Shown: one piece after another, positions 8,664 through 17,466 of the stretch
Layout of the letters: each line of letters opens with the position of its first letter
How positions within the stretch are numbered: the first letter of the stretch is position 1
DNA from: DAOVRD01 sp964521715
Lineage (GTDB): Bacteria; Planctomycetota; Brocadiia; SM23-32
NCBI GenBank assembly: GCA_964521715.1
Contig: CAZFSS010000001.1
Coordinates: 62,001-126,000, forward strand
Reading direction: 5' to 3'
DNA: 64,000 bases
Notes under the pieces: generated by a model
Database searches by the model: none
Seen by the model: only the letters and a program-made list of their open reading frames with translations
What the model was told of the DNA's origin: nothing
Made by a program: the position numbers and the translations under genes

Positions 8664-8945
8664 CTACTTGCCGCCGGTGGCTGCTTCTTGAGCTTTGCGG
8701 GCTTCCTCAATGGCCTTCTGCCGCTCAGCTGCCGCTTGCGTCTGCGCTGTCTGCTGCTCCTGGCGCGCCGTTTCCGGCACAGCGGCCTGCTGTTGCTGCT
8801 GCTGCGGGGCCTTGGCTGCCGCTGCGCCCGCCGCACCGGTGGCCGGCACAACGGGTGCAGGCGCCGGCTTCTTGCCGCCCGAAAACAGGATGATCACCAC
8901 TACGATCACTACGACCACTATTACGGCTATCAGCCCCTTCTTCAT
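8664..8945 (-). CDS. Small single-pass membrane protein, function unknown
   Basis: 93 aa: a hydrophobic segment at residues 4-22 made almost wholly of Ile, Val and Ala, then a Pro/Ala linker, a run of six Gln, and a charged helix-forming tail rich in Gln, Glu, Arg and Ala (likely coiled coil). No family recognised. The ribosome site GGAGGGAG just before the ATG is very strong. Preceded by a good minus-strand promoter and a leader of about 184 bases. Confidence 0.65.
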   Translation of the reverse strand: MKKGLIAVIVVVVIVVVIILFSGGKKPAPAPVVPATGAAGAAAAKAPQQQQQQAAVPETARQEQQTAQTQAAAERQKAIEEARKAQEAATGGK

Positions 8946-9135
8946 CTACTCCCTCCGGACAAGAACGTGCCTTGCGTCGAGAAACAACCTCAAGCCTCAG
9001 TGACTCGCCGCACCGCGGGACGCGGCAGCGGTACAGAACCCATAAGCGCTAAGTGCCTCGCCTCCCTTCGCCGGTAATCCCATGCCGGGCCCAGGCCCTG
9101 AAGCCACAATGGAATCTGATCCCAACGTGGGCCGC

Positions 9136-9164
9136 ATTATAACCGCAGGAAATCTCGCCTTCAA
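9136..9164 (-). promoter_or_regulatory. Promoter for the small envelope-protein genes
   Basis: Minus strand: TTGAAG -35 (9159-9164), 17-base spacer, perfect TATAAT -10 (9136-9141). It fires away from the mtnP promoter in the 413-base intergenic region 8946-9358. Confidence 0.6.
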
Positions 9165-9246
9165 GTCCTAACGGCCCCCTCTGCAAAGCCCGTCGGGAGC
9201 CCCACGCCCGGCGGCGAGCGCTCCCAGGATGGGGGGCAGCCGGGGC

Positions 9247-9274
9247 TTGACTGCGACCGAAGAAGGATTACAAT
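9247..9274 (+). promoter_or_regulatory. Promoter for mtnP
   Basis: TTGACT -35 (9247-9252), 16-base spacer, TACAAT -10 (9269-9274). The leader to the ATG at 9359 would be about 78 bases. Confidence 0.6.
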
Positions 9275-9358
9275 GCGCCTGCGACGCCTTCCGAGCCTCC
9301 ACCGCGTGCGGCTTCTCCCGCGATTCGTTGGTGCGTCCCGCATTTGAGGGCAGCGCAG

Positions 9359-10219
9359 ATGGACACTCCGCTGGGCATCGTCGGGGGCAGTGGCCTCTAC
9401 CGAATGGAGGGGCTCGAGGTCGAGCAGGAGGCGGAGGTCCGGACGCCCTTCGGCGAACCGTCGGACCGTTACGTGCTGGGCCGGCTGGACGGGCGGCCCG
9501 TCGCGTTCCTGGCCAGGCACGGGCGCGGGCATACCCTCATGCCCGGCGAGGTGAATTACCGGGCCAACGTCTACGGCTTCAAGAAGCTGGGAGTCCAGCG
9601 CCTGGTGGCCGTCTCTGCCGTCGGCAGCATGAGGGAGGAAATCCATCCGCTGCACATCGTGTTGCCCGATCAGTTCATTGATCGGACGCGCGGGCGGGCG
9701 GACACATTCTTCGGCCGCGGCGTCGTGGCCCACGTTTCCTTCGCGCAGCCGGTCTGCCCCGAGCTGCATGGCGCGCTCCTGCGGGCGGCGGAATCCTCCG
9801 GCGCCACCGTCTGGCCGGGGGGGACGTACGTCTGCATCGAGGGGCCGGCCTTCTCCACGCGGGCCGAATCCCGACTCTACCGTTCCTGGGAAGTCAGCGT
9901 GATCGGCATGACGAACCTGCCCGAGGCAAAGCTTGCCCGCGAGGCGGAGATGTGTTACGCTACGCTCGCCCTCGTGACAGACTTCGATTGCTGGCACGAA
10001 GCCGAGGAGGAGGTCTCCGTGGAGATGCTGCTGGATAACCTGCAGAGCAACGCCGGCACGGCCCGGCAGATCCTGAGGGCGCTCGTGCAGACGGTTCCTC
10101 CCGAACGCGCCTGCCCCTGTCGGGACGCCCTCCGAGACGCCATCGTTACCTCGCGCGAACACATCCCGGCGGAGACCAGAAGTAGACTGGACATCATCAT
10201 TGGAAGATACGTAAAATAG
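9359..10219 (+). CDS. mtnP: S-methyl-5'-thioadenosine phosphorylase
   Basis: Phosphorolysis of methylthioadenosine to adenine and methylthioribose-1-phosphate in methionine salvage and polyamine synthesis. 286 aa with the PNP/MTAP landmarks LGIVGGSGLY, FLARHGRGHTLMPGEVNYRANV, VSAVGSMREE, GTYVCIEGPAFSTRAES, GMTNLPEAKLAREAEMCYATLALVTDFDCW. The ATG at 9359 has GAGGG upstream and gives the expected N-terminus; a TTG at 9344 is also in frame. Substrate choice between methylthioadenosine and inosine/guanosine is not certain from sequence, but GMTNLPEAKLAREAE favours MTA. Confidence 0.9.
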   Translation: MDTPLGIVGGSGLYRMEGLEVEQEAEVRTPFGEPSDRYVLGRLDGRPVAFLARHGRGHTLMPGEVNYRANVYGFKKLGVQRLVAVSAVGSMREEIHPLHIVLPDQFIDRTRGRADTFFGRGVVAHVSFAQPVCPELHGALLRAAESSGATVWPGGTYVCIEGPAFSTRAESRLYRSWEVSVIGMTNLPEAKLAREAEMCYATLALVTDFDCWHEAEEEVSVEMLLDNLQSNAGTARQILRALVQTVPPERACPCRDALRDAIVTSREHIPAETRSRLDIIIGRYVK

Positions 10220-10262
10220 CGCACGGATAGACTCCGACCGGTTCTGTGGGAGACTCGGGGAC

Positions 10263-10805
10263 ATGGCAGAGGAAATCGTCATAAAGTGCCAGAAGTGCGG
10301 ACAGAAGCTGAAGCTGACCGACAGCCGTTATATCGGGCGCAAGGGGCGGTGCCCGAAATGCGGGTCCGTGATCCGGTTCCAGAAGAGCGGCGAGGGCAAA
10401 GCGGACGGCAGCGAGCAGCAGGTCGTGGAGGTGGACGAAGTCGCCACCCGCAAGGACGCCCTGCTGAGGATACAGAAGCAGAATCAGGTGGCTGTCGTCA
10501 GCTTCTCGACCTCCCGGATACTGGATCAGACGAACGTCCAGCAGCTCGGCGAGGAGCTCGACGCCCTCGTGGACGAGCACAAGCTCGACAAGATCGTGCT
10601 GAACTTCGCCGGCGTCACCTACATGAGCAGCGCCGTCATGGGCAAGCTGGTCAGCCTCCTGAAGAAGGTCAAGACCGCCGGCGGCCGGTTGAAGCTCTGC
10701 AGTATCGAAGACAGCATCTATGAGATCTTCGAGATCATGCGGTTCGACAAGATGTTCGACATCGCGCAGAATGAAGACGACGCGGTGATCGACCTGATGG
10801 ACTGA
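10263..10805 (+). CDS. Zinc-ribbon plus STAS-domain protein (anti-sigma-factor antagonist type)
   Basis: 180 aa. Residues about 5-42 form a zinc ribbon with two CxxC pairs (CQKCG and CPKCG), of the type found at the start of many planctomycete proteins. After a charged linker, residues about 75-175 form a STAS domain (VVSFSTSRILDQTNVQQLGEELDALV... KIVLNFAGVTYMSSAVMGKLVSLLKKVKTAGG), where the serine in YMSSAVMG is the position phosphorylated in SpoIIAA/RsbV. This suggests a partner-switching regulator, but no anti-sigma kinase or sigma factor is in the window. It heads a five-gene run with 5-base spacing to the next gene. Confidence 0.78.
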   Translation: MAEEIVIKCQKCGQKLKLTDSRYIGRKGRCPKCGSVIRFQKSGEGKADGSEQQVVEVDEVATRKDALLRIQKQNQVAVVSFSTSRILDQTNVQQLGEELDALVDEHKLDKIVLNFAGVTYMSSAVMGKLVSLLKKVKTAGGRLKLCSIEDSIYEIFEIMRFDKMFDIAQNEDDAVIDLMD

Positions 10806-10810
10806 GTCGC

Positions 10811-11740
10811 ATGGTTCCCGATCGGGTCCCGCCCGGCAGCGACGGGTATAAGACATTCGGGTGGCAAGGCATCAACCTGACGGTCCCCCCGGCGTGGGAG
10901 CTTGTCTTCACTCAGGGCGGGCACCAGAGCGGCTACTTCAGACTCGCCGACGAGGACAGGACGCGTCTGGAGGTGCGCTGGGACGCCTCGCGAGAGGCCC
11001 TGCCGCCTGCCGACACGGTGAGCGCCTACCTGGACAAGCTCGCGAAGAAAGCCCGCAAGCGGGGAGATGAGTTCTCCTGCCAGCGCAGCCTGAAGCTGGC
11101 CTCGCCGCCTCAGAAGGAGGTCGAGTGCTATCGCTGGGCGGCCGACGGGCAGGGCATCGGGATGATGAGCCGATGCGCCGCCTGCGGCCGGGCCGTGCAT
11201 CTGCAACTGCTGGGCGTGGCGGACGAATCGCTCAGAGGCCTGGCCCGGACCGTGTTCGGGTCTCTGAAGGACCACCCGGACGGGGACTGGCACCTGTGGC
11301 GCTTCTTCGACGTGGAATTCAGGAGCCCCGTGGGTCTCCGCTTGTTGAGGCCCAACCTGCAAGCGGGCTGCATTCGCATGCTGTTCGGGCAGGGGCGGAC
11401 GAGGCTCGAGTTCATCCGGGTCAGCCTGGCCCAGGTCGTGTTGGGGGGCGAGGGCCTGGCGGAGTGGTTCCCCCGCTTCTACGCCAAGGCTTTGAAGCGC
11501 CGTTCCTACTCGATTCGCGGCACCGACGTGAAAGGGCACCCGGGCATCATCGTGGAGGGGCGCCCGTGGCTGCTGGTCAACCCGCTGCGGCTTGTCGGGC
11601 GTGGCCGGGCCGTCCGTGTCGCCGTCTGGCACTGCCAGGACTCGAACAGGCTCCTCGCCTGCTGCTTCGACGGGCCCGAGGCGGACGCCGGCGTCCTGTC
11701 GGATGCCGTGGACGGCTTTCGGTGCTGCGAAGGCGCCTGA
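10811..11740 (+). CDS. Conserved-looking hypothetical protein of STAS-PqqD-ABC operon
   Basis: 309 aa, soluble, no signal peptide or membrane segment. I do not recognise the family. It reads as two similar halves: residues about 10-155 (FGWQGINLTVPPAWELV...) and 156-309 (WRFFDVEFRSPVGLRLLR...), each with a beta-rich pattern of strands such as TRLEVRWD and TRLEFIRV and a Cys/His-bearing turn (CAACGR in the first half). The start ATG is 5 bases after the upstream stop and lacks a strong ribosome site, suggesting translational coupling. Next gene begins 19 bases downstream. Confidence 0.7.
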   Translation: MVPDRVPPGSDGYKTFGWQGINLTVPPAWELVFTQGGHQSGYFRLADEDRTRLEVRWDASREALPPADTVSAYLDKLAKKARKRGDEFSCQRSLKLASPPQKEVECYRWAADGQGIGMMSRCAACGRAVHLQLLGVADESLRGLARTVFGSLKDHPDGDWHLWRFFDVEFRSPVGLRLLRPNLQAGCIRMLFGQGRTRLEFIRVSLAQVVLGGEGLAEWFPRFYAKALKRRSYSIRGTDVKGHPGIIVEGRPWLLVNPLRLVGRGRAVRVAVWHCQDSNRLLACCFDGPEADAGVLSDAVDGFRCCEGA

Positions 11741-11759
11741 GGAGTGCGATCGCCACGCA

Positions 11760-12161
11760 ATGAGACTGTTCGGCGGCAAAAGGCAGAAGGGCCCCGAACT
11801 GGACCGGGACCAGTCCCTCTCGGCGAAGCCCTTCCTGAACCGGCGGGTCAAGGTGGAGAGGACCGATGACGGGACCGTCATCCTCCAGGTCCCTCGCCGC
11901 AATACGGCGATGATGAGGACCGTCTCGCGGTTCTTCCGGATCCCTCCTTACAGGCAGGTGGCACTTGACGAGCTCGGCACCTTCGTAATAGAACTTTGCG
12001 ATGGAACGCATGCCGTGCGGGATATAGTTGATAAGTTCGCGGAAAGGTTTAGACTGAACCGCCGAGAGGCGGAGGTTTCGACAAGTGCTTTCCTGCGGAC
12101 CCTCGCCGGGCGTTCGATAGTCGGCCTGCTCATCGAGGAGACCGACCGGTCCGGGCGTTAG
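11760..12161 (+). CDS. PqqD-domain protein
   Basis: 133 aa. Residues about 65-130 match the PqqD fold: LDELGTFVIELCDGTHAVRDIVDKFAERFRLNRREAE ... LAGRSIVGLLIEE. PqqD proteins are peptide chaperones that bind RiPP precursor leaders and present them to a radical SAM enzyme; here neither a radical SAM enzyme nor an obvious precursor is adjacent. A basic N-terminal extension of about 60 residues precedes the domain. It sits between the unknown 309-aa protein and the ABC permease. The function may be substrate recognition for the transporter; that is inference. Confidence 0.75.
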   Translation: MRLFGGKRQKGPELDRDQSLSAKPFLNRRVKVERTDDGTVILQVPRRNTAMMRTVSRFFRIPPYRQVALDELGTFVIELCDGTHAVRDIVDKFAERFRLNRREAEVSTSAFLRTLAGRSIVGLLIEETDRSGR

Positions 12162-12204
12162 CCTGTCCGGGGCGGCAGTGGGCTTCTGATTGCGGAGGAT
12201 GTCC

Positions 12205-13614
12205 GTGGCAGACAAGCATGGCGTGGCGCCACGTGGACGGCACGGGATCGGAAGACAGATCGTGCTGCCTCTGAGCAAGGCCTTCGAGATCGCCTGGAAG
12301 GGCATAAGGATCCGCATCTGGCGTTCGCTCATCACGATGAGCGGCATCATCCTGGCCATCGCCTTCCTGATGTCGGTCTGGACCACAAGCGTGTTCACGC
12401 GGGCGCTGCGCAGCGTTAAGCCGACCGACCCGATGTACGCGCTGGTGCAGGACTCTCTGGAGGCGGAAGCCATCGCCAGCGGCGGAGTCAGCATACGCTG
12501 CGCCGTGGTGGAGAGGGAGAACGAGGCGGTCACGGTTGAACGCGTTACTCCGGCGGCGAGCATCCGCGGTTTCCTGGATGCTGTGGAGGCGTTCCGCGCC
12601 GTATCCGTCCCGTTGGACGCCCAAGCGATCGGGGAATTGCTCGCCGGAGACGAAGCGCCCGGCGCGGTGATCCTTGCGGGGCTGCCGGACGCGGCCTCCG
12701 CCCTCGCCGTGAAGAACGCCCTCGGGAGCTACGTCGAGCAAGGCGGCTTCCTCCTGGTCTACGGCACCGAAGGGCTTCAGGCGCCGCCGTCGGCCGGGGA
12801 GAACGCCCTGGCCGAGCTGCTGCCGGGCGTGCCTGCGGGCGGGACCTTCTCGACGGAGGGAGCCCAGATCCGGCCCGGCGAACTCCTGGCGCAGGTGCTG
12901 TGGCAGAACCATCCCCGGGCTACCTTTGTGCAGACCTCCGGCAAGCCGGGCGCGGAGGCCCTCGCGACGGCGGACGGACGGGCCCTGGGCTGGCGGCAAG
13001 ACGTGGGTAAGGGCTCCGTGGCGTGGTACGCCGTGGCCGATGTTTCCGCTGCTGACCCGGACGTCGTGTCCTGGTTCCTGCGGGGTCAGATGGCGGAGGC
13101 CACGGCAGAACCGGGCGGCAGGAGCGGTCCGCTGGTGCGGCTGCTGGCAAGAGGCGCCGGAAAGGCCGGTGAGCAGCGAGACATGCGAGGCGTCTGGCTG
13201 GTCACTCTGAGCCTCATGGTCTGCGTCGTCGGCATCACCAACGCCATGCTGATGAGCGTGACCGAGCGCTTCCGGGAGATCGGGACGATGAAGTGCCTGG
13301 GCGCGCTCGATAGGTTCGTCGTCAAGCTGTTCCTGATAGAGTCGTCGCTGCAGGGCGTGGCCGGCTCGTTGCTCGGAGCCGTGATCGGGTTCATGCTGTC
13401 CTTCGGCCGCGCGCTGTTCACCTTCCACGTCAAGGACGTGCAGACGGGGGAGGGCTACTGGCTCGCCCTGCGGTACTTCCCCGGCCTCGGCCTGCTGGGC
13501 TGGGGGGCGGTGGCCATGGGCACGGGGATCGTGCTGAGCGTGGTCGCCGCCATTTACCCCGCCATACGGGCTGCCCGGATGGAGCCCGTGCAGGCCATGC
13601 GCGCTGAGGCGTAG
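12205..13614 (+). CDS. ABC transporter permease, FtsX/MacB type with atypical ectodomain
   Basis: 469 aa from a GTG at 12205, chosen because GGAGG (12194-12198) is 6 bases before it, whereas an in-frame ATG at 12199 directly abuts that site. Topology: one membrane helix near residues 32-55 (SLITMSGIILAIAFLMSV), a large extracytoplasmic region (about 60-325), then three helices in the C-terminal FtsX domain (WLVTLSLMVCVVGITNAMLMSV; LQGVAGSLLGAVIGFML; LLGWGAVAMGTGIVLSVVAAIYPAIRAARMEPVQAM). The ectodomain does not look like the MacB periplasmic core: stretches such as YVEQGGFLLVYG and DVGKGSVAWYAVADVSAADPDVVSWF recall class I glutamine-amidotransferase-like folds. Pairs with the ATPase 54 bases downstream. 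Confidence 0.85.
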   Translation: MADKHGVAPRGRHGIGRQIVLPLSKAFEIAWKGIRIRIWRSLITMSGIILAIAFLMSVWTTSVFTRALRSVKPTDPMYALVQDSLEAEAIASGGVSIRCAVVERENEAVTVERVTPAASIRGFLDAVEAFRAVSVPLDAQAIGELLAGDEAPGAVILAGLPDAASALAVKNALGSYVEQGGFLLVYGTEGLQAPPSAGENALAELLPGVPAGGTFSTEGAQIRPGELLAQVLWQNHPRATFVQTSGKPGAEALATADGRALGWRQDVGKGSVAWYAVADVSAADPDVVSWFLRGQMAEATAEPGGRSGPLVRLLARGAGKAGEQRDMRGVWLVTLSLMVCVVGITNAMLMSVTERFREIGTMKCLGALDRFVVKLFLIESSLQGVAGSLLGAVIGFMLSFGRALFTFHVKDVQTGEGYWLALRYFPGLGLLGWGAVAMGTGIVLSVVAAIYPAIRAARMEPVQAMRAEA

Positions 13615-13668
13615 GTGCTGCCGGAGCGGGACGCCGGCCGTGTCGGGAAATGAGAGGAGGGGTAAACC

Positions 13669-14478
13669 TTGGCGGAAGCAACGGCTGTGGAAACCGGCGT
13701 GGGCCAGCAGATCGTGGTCCGCACCAAGGACGTCAAGAAGGTCTACAAGATGGGCAAAGTCGAGGTCCACGCCCTCAAAGGCGTAACGCTGGAGGTCTCG
13801 ATCGGCGAATACATCAGCATCATGGGCCCGAGCGGGAGCGGCAAGACGACCCTGTTCAACATGATCGGCGCCCTTGACAAGCCGAGCAGCGGCCAGGTCT
13901 ACATCGACGAGGTGGACGTGGCCCAGCTGGACGCCTATGAACTGGCCTGGCTGCGCTGCCGCAAGATCGGCTACATCTTCCAGACCTTCAACCTCATCCC
14001 CGTCATGTCCGCCCTGGAGAACGTGACGCTGCCCATGACGTTCGCCGGACTGACCACCGACGAGGCGCGCGACAAGGGCATGGACCTCCTGGACCAGGTG
14101 GGGCTGGCCGAGCGCTACGACCACAAGCCGTTCGAGCTTTCCGGCGGCCAGCAGCAGCGCGTCGCCATCGCCCGCGCAATGGCCAACTCCCCCAGCATCA
14201 TCCTGGCCGACGAGCCGACCGGCAACCTCGACCTGGCCACCGGCAAGGAGATCATCCAGCTGCTGGGCGAGATGAACAAGAAGCAGCACGTGACCATCAT
14301 CACCGCCACGCACGACATCAAGATGCTCAGCGCCTCCGACCGCATCATCTGGGTGCGGGACGGCACACTCGCGAAGATCGAACGCCGCGAGGACCTGGAC
14401 ATCCAGGTGGGCTCCATCGGAGGCGACGCCGAAGGCGGCGTAGAGGCCAGCCTCCGCGGCGCGCTGGAGGAGGATTGA
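13669..14478 (+). CDS. ABC transporter ATP-binding protein, LolD/MacB type
   Basis: 269 aa from a TTG start with an AGGAGGGG ribosome site. Walker [10 protein letters not shown] (about residues 63-71), Q-loop [17 protein letters not shown], signature [14 protein letters not shown], Walker [13 protein letters not shown] and H-loop TATHD are all intact. The LolD/MacB subgroup powers FtsX-type permeases that act on substrates already outside the inner membrane rather than transporting from the cytosol. A C-terminal tail of about 45 residues ([21 protein letters not shown]...) extends past the usual end. Confidence 0.92.
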   Translation: MAEATAVETGVGQQIVVRTKDVKKVYKMGKVEVHALKGVTLEVSIGEYISIMGPSGSGKTTLFNMIGALDKPSSGQVYIDEVDVAQLDAYELAWLRCRKIGYIFQTFNLIPVMSALENVTLPMTFAGLTTDEARDKGMDLLDQVGLAERYDHKPFELSGGQQQRVAIARAMANSPSIILADEPTGNLDLATGKEIIQLLGEMNKKQHVTIITATHDIKMLSASDRIIWVRDGTLAKIERREDLDIQVGSIGGDAEGGVEASLRGALEED

Positions 14479-14545
14479 GCCGGGCGCAGCCGCCCCTTTG
14501 AGCGTGAGCCACGCGTCCTGCGGCCCGCCCGGAGCCGGACGGGCT

Positions 14546-15733
14546 TCAGTAGATCCTGCTCAGCTCCGCCCCCGGATAGTAGTACCGCAGGATCTCCCAC
14601 CAATCCCTGCCGGCCGCCGCCAGCCCGCGTGCGCCCCACTGGCACAGGCCGACGCCGTGACCGTGACCGTGTCCCTTGAAGAGGAACCGGCCGTCGCCTG
14701 CCTCCACGGTGAAGCGGGCGCTCTTGAGCAGGTTCGAGCCCACGCTGGACCGGAAGGCGTTCGCGCTGACCCGCAACGTGCCGTTGACCTCAACGTAGCG
14801 CGCGTACCCGTCCCCTTCGACGCCCACGGGCGATATCGTGCGCACGGGCTCTGCGTCGTCGCGACCGAGCGCCTGGGAGATCCGGTAGCCCGGGATTTCC
14901 GCGCGCCATTCGTAGGTGGGGCTCTGCCGGCACCACTCGCACGGTACCCCCTGCAAAGGAGGAATGGGGTCCATGGCGAACGCCTTGTCGACTGCGGCCG
15001 TGTGCCCTCCGCACGTGCTGTGGAAGTAGGCAGGCAGTGCCTTCGACCCGTAGGTGAGCACCACTCCGGCCGTCAGCCCCACGGCCAGGTCGGCGGAGGC
15101 GTTCTCCTCGGCGCTGCCGCCGTAGGCCATGTCGTACGGGCTCAGATAGCCCTTGTCCTGCAGGGCGTAGAGCATGAAGGTCCTGGCCGCCACGGCCTGG
15201 GCCATGAGGGCGTCGAGCGGCCAGGTTCGGTACACCTCGGTGCCGACGACGCTGCGCAGGTAGTCGTCCGGCCTGACGAGGTCCACCGCGACGATGCGGC
15301 CGTCAGAGCCGGCTTCGACGGCGAGCACGCCCCTGTACTTGCGCCCGCCGAGCCTGAACGGGCCGGAGGAAGGCTGCAGTTCCAGCTTGGCCCAGGGCTG
15401 CTGCTCGTCGTCCAGCACCAGATGCCCCTCCGCAACGGCCAACCGCCACGGCCCGATGCCGCCGGTCAGGGCCTCCCGCGTCCCGTCGGCCACGCCGTAC
15501 CAGGTGCCGCCCTCGGCGCACCCCGCGAGCAGCTCCCCGTCCGATCTGGCCAGTTGGGCTCGCATGAGGGGCGGCTCGGCCACGGCCGGCGGAGCCGGCG
15601 GGTATGCGAGCGGCCACTGCGGCCTGGCCGGCCGGCAGGAGAGAAGCAACAGCGCCGGGCCCGCCACCATCAGGACAAGGAGCAGTGCCCCGCCCACACC
15701 GCATGCGGCCTTTAGATGGGTCCGCTTCCTCAC
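14546..15733 (-). CDS. SpoIID/LytB-domain protein, probable lipoprotein
   Basis: 395 aa from a GTG start. A hydrophobic signal segment (residues 9-32) ends in LLLLSC, so Cys33 may be lipidated. The SpoIID domain follows, with [31 protein letters not shown] and [14 protein letters not shown], and at the end [17 protein letters not shown]. SpoIID is a lytic transglycosylase acting on stem-peptide-free glycan in spore formers; in diderm non-spore formers it is widely present, probably in cell-wall remodelling. The catalytic Glu of that family corresponds to the Glu in VVGTEV. Last gene of the TPR-alphaCTD/ruvAB/queH run; convergent with the ABC ATPase. Confidence 0.88.
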   Translation of the reverse strand: MRKRTHLKAACGVGGALLLVLMVAGPALLLLSCRPARPQWPLAYPPAPPAVAEPPLMRAQLARSDGELLAGCAEGGTWYGVADGTREALTGGIGPWRLAVAEGHLVLDDEQQPWAKLELQPSSGPFRLGGRKYRGVLAVEAGSDGRIVAVDLVRPDDYLRSVVGTEVYRTWPLDALMAQAVAARTFMLYALQDKGYLSPYDMAYGGSAEENASADLAVGLTAGVVLTYGSKALPAYFHSTCGGHTAAVDKAFAMDPIPPLQGVPCEWCRQSPTYEWRAEIPGYRISQALGRDDAEPVRTISPVGVEGDGYARYVEVNGTLRVSANAFRSSVGSNLLKSARFTVEAGDGRFLFKGHGHGHGVGLCQWGARGLAAAGRDWWEILRYYYPGAELSRIY

Positions 15734-15776
15734 GGCCTCCTCGCTCGGGTTGCGCTGGCGCTCATGCCTCGCCGGG

Positions 15777-16358
15777 TCAGCCTTTCTCCATCGGGCCAGG
15801 GCCCTGGTAGACGTGGCGCGTCGTGTCCCTGAATCTCTCCCACTCGCTGAAGACGCAGCCGCAGTAGCTCTGCAGGTAGAGCCTCATCTCCCCGGCCCGG
15901 CGGTGGCTCTCCTCGGCCAGCGGCCGCCAGTCGAGGTACAGGAACGGGACCCCCGCCAGGTCGGCGCATTGCTCGCCAATGCTCCGGGCCAGGTCATGGT
16001 ACTGGTGATGGCTGGCCAGCAGCGTTGTGGTAAACGCGCTGAACCCGCGCCGGGCCGCCTCCTGCGCCGTGCGCTTCAGGCGGAAGCGGTAGCAGTCCGC
16101 GCAGCGTTCCCGGCGTTCAACGCCGGACCAGCGCACGGACCTCAGGTACTCTTCCAGCCCGTAGTCCTCCTCGCAGAGGACACCGATCGGCAGGCGCTCC
16201 TGCAGCACCTTCAGGGCCTTCTTGCGCCGGCGGAACTCGATCAACGGGTGGATGTTGGGGTTGTAGAAATGCCCGGTCACGTCGTGCCCCAGGTCCACCA
16301 GATTCTCATACGGGCCGATGGCGCAGGGAGCGCAGCAGATGTGCAGGAGGATTCGCAT
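15777..16358 (-). CDS. queH: Epoxyqueuosine reductase QueH
   Basis: 193 aa, DUF208/QueH family, which performs the final reduction of epoxyqueuosine to queuosine in tRNA without cobalamin. Cysteine pairs that ligate the Fe-S cluster and metal are visible: LHICCAPCA (residues 5-13), RCADCYRFRL and SYCGC. Family features PNIHPLIEF and TTTLLASHHQ are also present. It starts 37 bases after ruvB. No other queuosine genes are in the window. Confidence 0.92.
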   Translation of the reverse strand: MRILLHICCAPCAIGPYENLVDLGHDVTGHFYNPNIHPLIEFRRRKKALKVLQERLPIGVLCEEDYGLEEYLRSVRWSGVERRERCADCYRFRLKRTAQEAARRGFSAFTTTLLASHHQYHDLARSIGEQCADLAGVPFLYLDWRPLAEESHRRAGEMRLYLQSYCGCVFSEWERFRDTTRHVYQGPGPMEKG

Positions 16359-16395
16359 GGCGTGCTGGGGCGCGGACCGGGCGCGCGGAGGAGCT

Positions 16396-17436
16396 TCAGA
16401 ACAGGGCGCCTTGTCCCTCGCCGTCCTGTCCCTCGCCCAGGTGTTCGCGGACCATCTTTGCCCCGTCGGCGGTGAGGACGCGTCCGCGCGCCGTCCGCTC
16501 CATCAGGCCCTCCCTGATCAGGAAGGGCTCGTAGACGTCCTCAATGGTGTCTTCCTCTTCGCCGACGACGGCGGCTATGGTCTTGAGGCCGACGGCCTGA
16601 CCGGCGTTGCGGGCCAGCACCAGGAGGATCCTGCGGTCCATCTCGGCGAGGCCCATCTGGTCGACTCCCAGTCGGGCGAGTCCCTCCAGGGCCAGTTCGC
16701 ACGTGACCGCGGAGCGGCCCTGTGCCTGGGCCACGTCCCGGATCCGTCGCAGGAGGCGATTGGCGACCCGAGGGGTGCCGCGGGCGCGCCGGGCGATCAG
16801 CGTCGCCGCCTCTTCGTCAATGCCTATGTTGAGGACGCGGGCGCTGTTCTTCAGGATGCAGGTGAGCTCGTCCGGCGTGTAGAAGTCGAGTCTCTCCATT
16901 ATCTGGAACCGGCCCCGCAGAGGCGGGGAGAGCAGGCCTTCCCGCGTCGTCGCGCCGATCAAGGTGAAGGGCTTCAGGTCCATCCTGACCGAGCGGCTGT
17001 GAGGCCCGGAGTCGATCATGATCGAGATGAAGAAGTCCTCCATCGCCGTGTAGAGGAACTCCTCGACGCGCACGTCGAGACGATGTATCTCGTCGATGAA
17101 GAGGATGTCGCCCGCCTGCCGGTTCGTCAGCAGGCCGACCAGGTCGCGCGCCTTGGTGAGCGCGGGCCCGCTGGTCGGCTTGATGTCCACTTGGAGCTCA
17201 TTGGCGATGATGTAGGCCAGGGTCGTCTTGCCCAGGCCGGGCGGCCCGCTGAAGAGGATGTGGTCCAGGGCCTCGCCCCGCATTCTGGCTCCCTGGATCC
17301 ACGTCTTCAGGTTCTCGATGGTCTTGGGCCGGCCCACGAAGTCCCTGAACGAACGAGGCCGCAGCATGCCGTCCAGCGCGCGCTCGTCGTCCTGGGGAAA
17401 CCCCGAGTATACGCTCCGGTCTCTCGTGGCAGCCAT
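16396..17436 (-). CDS. ruvB: Holliday junction branch migration ATPase RuvB
   Basis: 346 aa from ATG at 17436 (a GTG at 17445 is also in frame). AAA+ motor driving branch migration with RuvA. Walker A GPPGLGKTTLA, Walker B ILFIDEIHRL, sensor/arginine-finger region GATTREGLLSPPLRGRF and the C-terminal winged helix (QMGLAEMDRRILLVLARNAGQAVGLKTIAA ... EPFLIREGLMERTARGRVLT) are all clear. It lies 30 bases after ruvA in the normal order. No ruvC nearby. Confidence 0.97.
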   Translation of the reverse strand: MAATRDRSVYSGFPQDDERALDGMLRPRSFRDFVGRPKTIENLKTWIQGARMRGEALDHILFSGPPGLGKTTLAYIIANELQVDIKPTSGPALTKARDLVGLLTNRQAGDILFIDEIHRLDVRVEEFLYTAMEDFFISIMIDSGPHSRSVRMDLKPFTLIGATTREGLLSPPLRGRFQIMERLDFYTPDELTCILKNSARVLNIGIDEEAATLIARRARGTPRVANRLLRRIRDVAQAQGRSAVTCELALEGLARLGVDQMGLAEMDRRILLVLARNAGQAVGLKTIAAVVGEEEDTIEDVYEPFLIREGLMERTARGRVLTADGAKMVREHLGEGQDGEGQGALF

Positions 17437-17466
17437 TTGCCGCACGTCGCTGCGAGATCAATGCTC

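Noticed and set aside
14515..14550. Bidirectional terminator between the ABC ATPase and spoIID genes
   Set aside because: An imperfect CCCGCCCGG/CCGGACGGG hairpin is present but no T-run follows in either direction.
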